From assembly GCA_947371645.1 (NCBI GenBank), contig CANBQJ010000119.1:1-11108 (forward strand): DNA of 11,108 nt. Direction: 5' to 3'. The notes beneath the pieces are model-generated. The model did not search any database. It was not told the DNA's origin and saw only the letters and a list, made by a program, of their open reading frames with translations. This document shows, piece after piece, positions 6,086 through 11,108 of the stretch; positions within the stretch are counted from its first letter, which is position 1, and the number at the start of each line of letters is the position of its first letter. Position numbers and translations under genes: made by a program. The stretch comes from Burkholderiales bacterium. Lineage in GTDB: Bacteria > Pseudomonadota > Gammaproteobacteria > Burkholderiales > Burkholderiaceae.

Positions 6086-8440
6086 TCAGAAGCGGTAAGC
6101 GAAGTCGTTGGAATTGGCCACGGCATGCACCAGGTCCACGAACGCCGCAGACTTGACCGGGTCGAACGACTTGGTGTCCTTCAGGCCCACAGGGATGGCC
6201 ACGTCGAACTTGCCGTTGGCGGCCTTCTGCTTGATCACGATCTGCTCTGATGCCAGGAACTCCTTGAGTGCCTTGCGTTCCGTGGTGTCGGGCAGGCGGG
6301 CAAACAGGGTCTGGTACAGGCGGTTGAGCTGGGCGTCTTCGTTGGCGCCGGCTTCGTTGATCACGCGGCCTGCCAAAGCTTGCGACCAGTCGAACACCAC
6401 ATCGCTGTTGAACAGGGTCAGGGCCTGCAGCGGCGTGGTGGTCACGTCACGCTTGTGGTGCGGCTTGCTGGGGTCGGCCGGGTCGAAGCTCTGCGTGACC
6501 GGGTAGGGGAAGCTGCGGCGATTGAAGATGTAGATGCTGCGGCGGTACCAGTCTTCCTTGTTGTCAGACACGGCCCAGGCGCGGTTGCCATTGAAGTCTT
6601 GCGACTTGCCTACATCCAGCCCAGCCTTGACCACCGGCGGGAACACCGAGGGGCCACCCACCTTGTCGACCAGCAGGCCCGACGCGTACAGCAGCGAGTC
6701 ACGGATCTCTTCGGCTTCCAGTCGCTTGCGCGGGTACACGGCCAGCAGCTTGTTCTCCGGGTCGACCTTGACGGCGTCAGCGCGCTCGTTGGACGACTGG
6801 CGGTACGTGGCCGACAGCAGGATCTCGCGGTGCAGCTTCTTCACGCTCCAGCCCTTGGCCACGAAGCTGCTGGCCAGGTAGTCCAGCAGTTCAGGGTGCG
6901 TGGGCTTGGCGCCAGCGCGACCGAAGTCATGCAGCGTGGCCACGATGCCCTTGTCGAAATACTGTGCCCAGACGCGGTTGGCATAGACACGAGGGGTCAG
7001 CGGGTTGTTGGTGTCGCTCAGCCATTGGGCCAGGGCCGTGCGGCGACCCGACGACGTGGCAGTCGGCTTGATCTCAGGTTGGTTCTTGCCGGTCCACAGC
7101 GCGGGGATGGCCGGCTGCACCTCTTCCAGCGGACGCTCGTGGATGCCACCAAAGCGCACGAAAGTGGGCGGCGCATCGCCATGGCCCAGTTCGGTGGCCG
7201 CGGTCAGGAAGCGCGAGCCGCTCGCGGGCTTGAGGTTGTCGAACTTCTTGAGCTCGGCACCCAGGTCGTTGTACTGCTTGAGCTTCTCGGCGTAGACCGG
7301 GTCGTAGCCCGTGCGTTCCTTTTCCTGGCCGAACTCGCGCAGGAAGGCCACGATGTCGGCGTCGCTGGCCACAGACTTCAGGCGCCAGTTGACCCAGCGG
7401 TCTTGTGCCGTCCATTGGTCTTGTGGCTTGAAGATGGCGTCGCGGCTGTCCGTCAGGTAGCGTTCGTTGTGGTACTGGCGACCGGCTTCACGCACGCTGT
7501 CAAGGATGGCCTTTTGCTTGGCGCGGATGTCCTTGGTGGCTTCGTTGTAGGCGGACTGCTTCTTGTCGAACTCGGCATCCCAGGTCGTCTCGGTGCCCTT
7601 GGCCAGCGGCGCACGCTCGTCGAAGCTGGTGTTGGCGAAGTAGGCCTGCAGCTGGAAGTACTCCTTCTGGCTGACCTTGTCCGACTTGTGGTTGTGGCAC
7701 CGGGCGCAACCCACGGTGCTGCCCAGGAAGGCTTCACCGACCAGGTCGGTCATGTCCGTGGCGATCTGGTATTTGCGCTGCACCAGGTCACGTGAGTTGG
7801 CGTTGTCCGGGTAGCCAGCCAGGAAGCCGGTGGCAATGCGGGCCTCTTGCTTGGACGGCCACAGCTCGTCACCCGCGACCTGTTCCTGGATGAACTGGCT
7901 GAAAGGCTTGTCTTCGTTGAAGGCGTTGATCACGTAGTCGCGATAGCGCCAGTTGTTGGGGCGGGTGTTGTCGTTCTGGAAGCCCGTGCTGTCGGCGTAG
8001 CGGGCCAGGTCCAGCCAGCGGCGTGCCTGACGCTCGCCGAAGTGTGGCGAGGCCAGCAGGCGGTCCACCAGCTTGTCGTAGGCGTTGGGCGACTTGTCGC
8101 CGACGAAGGCCTGGATTTCTTCAGGGGTGGGCAGCAAGCCCCATGCGTCCAGCGTGGCGCGGCGGATGTAGGTGGCGCGGTCGGTCTCGGGCGAGGGCTT
8201 CAGGCCCTTGGCTTCAATTTGAGCCAGAACGAAGGCATCCAGCGGGGCACGAACCCAGGCTTTTTGCTTGACGACAGGTTGAGCTGGCGTGGCAATGGCC
8301 ACATAGGGCGACCAGTTTTTCGTGGGCGCAACGGCTGCCACCGGCTTGCCCGCGTCGGCACTTGCAGGCGCCGATTCGGCCGCGACCGAGGAAGCGGCCA
8401 GCGTGCTCAATATTGCGGTGAGATAGATTGCCTTATTCAT
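6086..8440 (-). CDS. DUF1549/DUF1553 (PSCyt2-PSD1) planctomycete-type cytochrome protein
   Basis: The product has 784 residues from the chosen ATG. A signal peptide (MNKAIYLTAILSTLAASSVAA) leads into a DUF1549/PSCyt2 domain (PF07583): APLDAFVLAQIEAKGL, YIRRATLDAWGLLPTPEEI, LLASPHFGERQARRWLDLARYADS. A single heme-type motif, CARCHNHK (Cys245, Cys248, His249), lies in its conserved context. After a charged helical middle (about 285-430) comes DUF1553/PSD1 (PF07587): NNPLTPRVYANRVWAQYF, HPELLDYLASSFVAKGWSVKKLHREI, RLEAEEIRDSLLYASGL and RRSFPYPVTQSFD. Many planctomycete versions also have an N-terminal PSCyt1 heme domain; it is absent here. No enzymatic role is established for the family to my knowledge; c-type heme binding is predicted. 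An in-frame ATG at 8455 would add MGSST but lacks a Shine-Dalgarno; the chosen ATG has a weak GGGG nine bases upstream. It is the first gene of the operon. Confidence 0.92.
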   Translation of the reverse strand: MNKAIYLTAILSTLAASSVAAESAPASADAGKPVAAVAPTKNWSPYVAIATPAQPVVKQKAWVRAPLDAFVLAQIEAKGLKPSPETDRATYIRRATLDAWGLLPTPEEIQAFVGDKSPNAYDKLVDRLLASPHFGERQARRWLDLARYADSTGFQNDNTRPNNWRYRDYVINAFNEDKPFSQFIQEQVAGDELWPSKQEARIATGFLAGYPDNANSRDLVQRKYQIATDMTDLVGEAFLGSTVGCARCHNHKSDKVSQKEYFQLQAYFANTSFDERAPLAKGTETTWDAEFDKKQSAYNEATKDIRAKQKAILDSVREAGRQYHNERYLTDSRDAIFKPQDQWTAQDRWVNWRLKSVASDADIVAFLREFGQEKERTGYDPVYAEKLKQYNDLGAELKKFDNLKPASGSRFLTAATELGHGDAPPTFVRFGGIHERPLEEVQPAIPALWTGKNQPEIKPTATSSGRRTALAQWLSDTNNPLTPRVYANRVWAQYFDKGIVATLHDFGRAGAKPTHPELLDYLASSFVAKGWSVKKLHREILLSATYRQSSNERADAVKVDPENKLLAVYPRKRLEAEEIRDSLLYASGLLVDKVGGPSVFPPVVKAGLDVGKSQDFNGNRAWAVSDNKEDWYRRSIYIFNRRSFPYPVTQSFDPADPSKPHHKRDVTTTPLQALTLFNSDVVFDWSQALAGRVINEAGANEDAQLNRLYQTLFARLPDTTERKALKEFLASEQIVIKQKAANGKFDVAIPVGLKDTKSFDPVKSAAFVDLVHAVANSNDFAYRF

Positions 8441-8498
8441 AGTGCTTGACCCCATGTGCGTTGAGCAATTTGCTCATGTGCTTGCTCGGTGATGTCAT
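8433..8498 (-). CDS. Possible leader ORF of 21 codons (tentative)
   Basis: An ATG at 8498-8496 opens a 21-codon frame (MTSPSKHMSKLLNAHGVKHY plus Glu) whose TAA stop lies eight bases inside the DUF1553 gene, overlapping its ATG as ATGAATAA. A purine-rich GGTGGA lies about ten bases upstream. The layout would allow translational coupling, which could explain why the DUF1553 start itself has such a weak Shine-Dalgarno. There is no homology argument, and a frame this short can arise by chance. Confidence 0.22.
   Translation of the reverse strand: MTSPSKHMSKLLNAHGVKHYE
8462..8476. promoter_or_regulatory. 15-base palindrome just upstream of the DUF1553 start (possible operator)
   Basis: TGAGCAA-T-TTGCTCA is a perfect seven-base inverted repeat around one central base, 22-36 bases before the chosen DUF1553 ATG and downstream of the predicted sigma-54 start site. 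The heptamer CATGTGC occurs on both sides (8453-8459 and 8475-8481). A repressor site or an RNA feature in the leader are both possible; no regulator family is assigned. Confidence 0.35.
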
Positions 8499-8513
8499 AT
8501 TCAAATTTTCCAC

Positions 8514-8542
8514 CCCGCTCAAAGCTGAGAAGCCTGAGCGGG
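8514..8542 (-). other. Stem-loop at the predicted 5' end of the operon mRNA
   Basis: CCCGCTCA (8514-8521) and TGAGCGGG (8535-8542) form a perfect eight-pair stem with a 13-base loop. If the sigma-54 promoter starts transcription near 8545, the stem begins within about three bases of the mRNA 5' end. Such 5'-terminal stems are known to protect messages from decay. The following stretch holds the purine-rich site before the leader ORF. Confidence 0.45.
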
Positions 8543-8555
8543 TTGCGGCCTGTAT

Positions 8556-8571
8556 CGCAATTCGCGTGCCA
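8556..8571 (-). promoter_or_regulatory. Sigma-54 (RpoN) -24/-12 promoter of the minus-strand operon
   Basis: Read on the minus strand, 8571 to 8556 is TGGCACGCGAATTGCG. Against the sigma-54 consensus TGGCACG-N4-TTGC(A/T) it matches every fixed base except the last, and it has the required GG-N10-GC (GG at 8570-8569, GC at 8558-8557). It faces the DUF1553 gene, with a predicted start near 8545 and a leader of about 105 bases. Sigma-54 promoters need an ATP-dependent enhancer-binding protein, so the operon should be tightly activated. No such regulator gene lies inside the window. Confidence 0.8.
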
Positions 8572-8607
8572 CCTCTCCCCAGCCTTTCGGTTTGATGAGG
8601 TGATTTG

Positions 8608-8620
8608 TAACCCATTGATT
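8608..8620 (-). promoter_or_regulatory. IHF binding site
   Basis: On the minus strand this reads AATCAATGGGTTA, an exact match to the IHF consensus WATCAANNNNTTR. It lies about 63-75 bases upstream of the predicted sigma-54 start, between that promoter and the inverted repeats at 8732-8788. This is where IHF bends DNA at many sigma-54 promoters to bring the activator to RNA polymerase. The match alone could be chance; its position makes it convincing. Confidence 0.6.
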
Positions 8621-8731
8621 GGTAAGCGTATTTGTCTACAGAATATGCATATGCGCCGCCCACACAAAGACATGCTTGGCGACTTCCCATCAGTGCTGAA
8701 ATATCACCACCCGGGCTGCTGATAAATAAAC

Positions 8732-8788
8732 ACAGCAGGTGCTGTCAATGCAACATATTCGTGTTGATGTGCGGTTGTTGCGGCAACA
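8732..8788. promoter_or_regulatory. Cluster of inverted repeats, candidate enhancer (UAS) for divergent promoters
   Basis: Three dyads lie within 57 bases: ACAGCA-GG-TGCTGT (8732-8745), CAACA-N6-TGTTG (8751-8766) and TGTTGC-G-GCAACA (8776-8788). The last two give four CAACA/TGTTG half-sites, and GCAACAT recurs directly at 8750 and 8783, 33 bases apart (about three helical turns). The cluster lies about 187-243 bases upstream of the predicted minus-strand start and 43-99 bases upstream of the predicted plus-strand start, suitable for a shared enhancer-binding protein. Which protein binds is unknown. Confidence 0.45.
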
Positions 8789-8804
8789 TGCCGTGCTGTT
8801 TCGC

Positions 8805-8820
8805 GGGCATGGAATGTGCA
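8805..8820 (+). promoter_or_regulatory. Possible sigma-54 promoter of the porin gene
   Basis: GGGCATGGAATGTGCA keeps the essential GG-N10-GC spacing (GG 8806-8807, GC 8818-8819) and matches 9 of 12 fixed positions of TGGCACG-N4-TTGCA. It would start transcription near 8831, giving a leader of about 35 bases with AGGAG at its end. The -24 element is weaker than that of the opposing promoter, so this is a candidate only. Confidence 0.42.
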
Positions 8821-8865
8821 AACGGTTGGCCGACAAACAATATCGCAACCGAGCTAGGAGTATTC

Positions 8866-10566
8866 GTGTATCCATTCAAAATCACAGCACTGGCGGGCGC
8901 CGTGTGGCTGGCCTTGTCGGGCGTGACCGCTCAGGCCGCACCTGTTGCCAACCCGCCCGTGAGTGCTGCAGAAATCCAATCGCTGAAGGAAACCGTCGAA
9001 ACCTTGCGCAAGCAGATCCTGGAGTTGCGCACCGCTCAGGGTGTGGGCACCAATGCCCTGGACCGCGCACGCGTGGATGAGCTCAACCGTCAGATCACCG
9101 AGCTGAAGGCGCAGCTCCAGCGCCTCACCGATGAAGCGGCCAAAGAGTCGGCCAAAGCAAAGTCTCCTGAAGAAGCTCAGGATGGCGAAAGCGACGAGGC
9201 CCTGCAGGCACGCACGCCAGCCACCAAGGCCGACATCCAGGGCCTGCGGACCGACCTGGAAAACTACAAATACGACAACGCCCGTCAGCTGGAGCGCAAC
9301 GTGCCCAGCGTGACCCGCAACACCAAGATCGGTGGCGGCGTCACGGTGCGCTACGACACCAACAACCCCAAGGCTCAACCCAGTGCAACGTCCAGCGGTG
9401 CTGGGGCCACCAGTGGTCGTGCCAACGGCTTCGCTGCATCCTCGTATTCGCTGAACTTTGCAGGCACGCTCTACCGCGACTACGAAGCGGGCCGCAACCT
9501 CACCTATCGCTTGGCCTTTGCCTCCAGCAATGCCACGACCGTCACCTCGACCTCGTCGGTGACCACGACCAATGGCACGACCACCGCCACCGGCACGAAG
9601 ACCACCACCGTCGCCAACGGCAACAGCTTCCTGAACGCCACCGACATCTACCTGCGCTACAGCTTCCAACCCGTCAGCGGCAACCCTGAAGACCCGCTGG
9701 GCACCGTCACCGCCGGGCAGCAGCCCATCCCGTTTGGCCAGGATGCGCAGGCGCTGGACCCTGAAGTGCGCCCCGTCATCAACAACGCGGGCTTCGTCAG
9801 CGGCCTGGGCCTGGGCACACGCCAGACCGGTGTGGTGCTGGCTGGCGACGTCGACCCCTATGTCGACTTCACCAGCAACTACCGTGCGCCATCGCTGGCC
9901 TATGCCTTTGGCGTTTTCAACGGCAATGGCAGCAACCGCGCCGACAACAACGGCTACAAGGACCTGGTGGGCCGCCTGGTCTACACCCTGCCGGTGGACT
10001 ACGCCAGCTGGTTGCGCCAGTTTCAGGTCGGGGCGTCGTACTACCGCGGCTACACCTCGGTGACATCGGCCACGACCAACGACATCGCGACCGCCACGAC
10101 CAACCAGAAGGGTGTCTTCAGCCGTCGGGGTCTGGACCTGAACTGGACGCACCTGCCCTACTCCGTTTCATACGAGTGGGCTTACGGCAAGAACACCCTG
10201 GGCGCGGCCACCGCAGCCGATCCCACGGGCTTGCAGCGCAGCTCCGGGCAGTACGTCAACTTTGGCTACACCTGGGGCGAGCAGTTCCTCAACAGCTCCA
10301 AGCAGCAGGGCAAGTTCGACGACTTCTGGCCCAAGTCCTACCAGGCCTTCCTGCGCCTGGACGAATGGGATCCGAACCGCAGCGGCCAGTCGCTCAACGA
10401 CAAGGTCTGGGTGCGCACCCTGGGCCTGAACGTCTTCTTTGCCGAGACCAGCCGCCTGCAGATCAACCAGTTGCACACAGCCAACCAGCTCGGTGGCGCC
10501 GCGTCCACGCCTGCCAAGCCGGCCACGGCCAATGGCTGGAGCGTCCAGCTCAACACCACCTTCTGA
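8866..10566 (+). CDS. Outer-membrane porin with N-terminal coiled coil
   Basis: The product has 566 residues. GTG at 8866 is chosen because TAGGAG lies five bases before it and a signal peptide starts there (YPFKITALAGAVWLALSGVTAQA-A). The frame is open for 78 codons upstream, but that part looks non-coding. Residues 33-97 form a predicted coiled coil (IQSLKETVETLRKQILELR; VDELNRQITELKAQLQRLTDE) followed by a charged linker. From about residue 150 come alternating aromatic beta strands of a barrel, ending QLNTTF with the terminal Phe recognised by the Bam complex. Trimeric porins such as DcaP and the OprP/OprO group share a coiled coil plus barrel; the exact family is uncertain. A Thr/Ser-rich segment at about 219-253 is probably an external loop. 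Its likely job is to pass the operon's substrate. The binding-protein gene follows 18 bases later. Confidence 0.88.
   Translation: MYPFKITALAGAVWLALSGVTAQAAPVANPPVSAAEIQSLKETVETLRKQILELRTAQGVGTNALDRARVDELNRQITELKAQLQRLTDEAAKESAKAKSPEEAQDGESDEALQARTPATKADIQGLRTDLENYKYDNARQLERNVPSVTRNTKIGGGVTVRYDTNNPKAQPSATSSGAGATSGRANGFAASSYSLNFAGTLYRDYEAGRNLTYRLAFASSNATTVTSTSSVTTTNGTTTATGTKTTTVANGNSFLNATDIYLRYSFQPVSGNPEDPLGTVTAGQQPIPFGQDAQALDPEVRPVINNAGFVSGLGLGTRQTGVVLAGDVDPYVDFTSNYRAPSLAYAFGVFNGNGSNRADNNGYKDLVGRLVYTLPVDYASWLRQFQVGASYYRGYTSVTSATTNDIATATTNQKGVFSRRGLDLNWTHLPYSVSYEWAYGKNTLGAATAADPTGLQRSSGQYVNFGYTWGEQFLNSSKQQGKFDDFWPKSYQAFLRLDEWDPNRSGQSLNDKVWVRTLGLNVFFAETSRLQINQLHTANQLGGAASTPAKPATANGWSVQLNTTF
9520..9624 (+). 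repeat. ACC/ACG-rich low-complexity tract in the porin gene
   Basis: Within the porin frame this stretch is dominated by Thr, Ser, Ala and Asn codons (SNATTVTSTSSVTTT, then TTTATGTKTTTVANG), with many ACC and ACG repeats. It has no aromatic girdle residues, as expected for a surface loop. Such tracts can change length by slippage, so the loop may vary between strains. Confidence 0.6.
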
Positions 10567-10584
10567 ACCCGGAGCAACACACAC

Positions 10585-11108
10585 ATGAATCGCCGTCACT
10601 TCTCCACCGCCTTGGCCGCTGGCCTTGCCGCCCCCGCCCTCATTGGCCTGAGCACGGCCGCACGAGCCGCCGATGGCGCCAAGCCCACGACCATCCGCAT
10701 TGGCTTCCCCAACGCCGGCACGGGTGGTCGCCCCCTGCCCACGTCCGGCTTTGCCGCCAACGCCGTCTTCCTGGGTGAGCTCGAAAAAGAGTTCAAGGCC
10801 GACAACATCAAGATCGAATGGAAGTACTTCGTGGGCGCTGGCCCCGCGTTGAACGAGTCCTTTGCCAACGGCCTGCTGGACTTCTGCTTCGGCCATGGCG
10901 ACCTGCCTCTGATCGTGGGCCGCTCCACCGGCCTCAAGCACAAGATCCTGATGTCTGCCGGTCGTGGCGGCGACTCCTACCTGCTCTCGCCGTCTGCATC
11001 CCCCGTGAGCCAGGTCTCGGACCTCAAGGGCAAGACCTTGTCGGTGCAAAAGGGCACGGCCGGCCAGCTGACGCTGTACCGCTTCCTGGCCAAGTACGGC
11101 TTCAACGA
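10585..11108 (+). CDS. ABC transporter substrate-binding protein, SsuA/NMT1-like, partial
   Basis: 174 codons are present and the frame is open at the right edge. The N-terminus MNRRHFSTALAAGLAAPALI has Arg-Arg followed by a hydrophobic run ending near ARA-A, so Tat export is possible. The mature part reads TIRIGFPNAGTGG, then FLGELEKEFKADNIKIEWKYF, then GAGPALNESFANGLLDFCFGHGDLPLIVGRSTG, then LKGKTLSVQKGTAGQLTLYRFLAKYG. This is the pattern of the SsuA/TauA/NMT1 group, whose members bind alkanesulfonates, taurine, nitrate or pyrimidine precursors. The ligand cannot be read from the sequence. GGAG lies ten bases before the ATG, and the gene follows the porin by 18 bases with no terminator, suggesting an uptake operon whose permease and ATPase genes may lie to the right. 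Confidence 0.88.
   Translation, partial: MNRRHFSTALAAGLAAPALIGLSTAARAADGAKPTTIRIGFPNAGTGGRPLPTSGFAANAVFLGELEKEFKADNIKIEWKYFVGAGPALNESFANGLLDFCFGHGDLPLIVGRSTGLKHKILMSAGRGGDSYLLSPSASPVSQVSDLKGKTLSVQKGTAGQLTLYRFLAKYGFN

Noticed and set aside
4331..6250. Long open frame on the plus strand opposite the DUF1501 gene
   Set aside because: It is antisense to a gene with clear family motifs; its Gly/Val/Ala/Gln-rich translation with no recognisable domain is typical of a shadow frame in high-GC DNA.
6380..7795. Long plus-strand frame opposite the DUF1553 gene
   Set aside because: It overlaps strongly supported DUF1553/DUF1549 coding sequence and shows no motif, signal peptide or ribosome site of its own.
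8437..8673. 78-codon minus-strand frame in the intergenic region
   Set aside because: It spans the sigma-54 promoter and IHF site, has no homology signal, and would need transcription from upstream of the promoter.
8776..8788. NorR-type NO-responsive enhancer, suggested by the nearby cytochrome c'
   Set aside because: The dyad fits GT-N7-AC, but the site recalled for Ralstonia NorR is GGT-N7-ACC, which is not met, and only one such dyad is clear.
8632..8865. Upstream extension of the porin frame with a Cys-rich stretch (CCQCNIFVLMCGCCGNMPCC)
   Set aside because: The extension would precede a normal signal peptide, lacks a ribosome site and covers the regulatory repeats; the GTG at 8866 with TAGGAG is much better.
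8854..10152. Minus-strand frame opposite the porin gene
   Set aside because: The porin on the plus strand has a signal peptide, strands and terminal Phe; the opposite frame is a low-complexity Gly/Val/Arg shadow.
10168..11049. Minus-strand frame opposite the porin end and the binding-protein gene
   Set aside because: Both plus-strand genes are recognisable here; the antisense translation has no supportable feature.
1..11108. CRISPR array, insertion sequence, tRNA or rRNA
   Set aside because: No regularly spaced repeats, transposase motifs, terminal repeats or RNA-gene signatures were seen on reading both strands.

Overview
The window looks like chromosomal DNA of a high-GC Gram-negative bacterium, most likely a betaproteobacterium of the order Burkholderiales. 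The reasons are the GC-rich third codon positions, the class II c-type cytochromes, a coiled-coil outer-membrane porin ending in Phe, and an SsuA-type binding protein. The lineage is inferred from general resemblance, not from a search.

Layout. Positions 1-8440 hold nine closely packed genes, all on the minus strand. In transcription order (right to left) they are: a DUF1549/DUF1553 planctomycete-type cytochrome protein, a Tat-exported DUF1501 protein, a small class II cytochrome c, a di-heme cytochrome c4-like protein, a periplasmic peroxiredoxin, an SMP-30/gluconolactonase-like protein, a dienelactone hydrolase with a Tat signal, a cytochrome c', and a secreted lectin/DUF1554-like protein cut by the left edge. 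Gaps are 4 to 65 bases, most genes have a clear Shine-Dalgarno, and no convincing terminator interrupts them, so this is probably one operon. Every product carries an export signal, so the whole module appears to work in the periplasm. On the plus strand, from 8866, lie a coiled-coil porin and the start of an ABC-transporter binding protein cut by the right edge.

The roughly 425-base divergent intergenic region is unusually legible. It contains a near-perfect sigma-54 promoter for the minus-strand operon (TGGCACG-N4-TTGC), a perfect IHF consensus upstream of it, a cluster of inverted repeats at enhancer distance, and a weaker sigma-54-like element in front of the porin. This is the classic layout of an activator-controlled catabolic or starvation-response locus.

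Working model (inference). A substrate enters through the porin and is captured by the binding protein, or is processed in the periplasm. The DUF1549/1553 and DUF1501 pair carries out an unknown step, possibly oxidative, with electrons passing through the cytochromes. The two lactone-type hydrolases open ring products, and the peroxiredoxin removes peroxides. The substrate cannot be identified from the sequence. A pairing best known from Planctomycetes, placed in a proteobacterial sigma-54 redox operon, is the best candidate here for an undescribed system.
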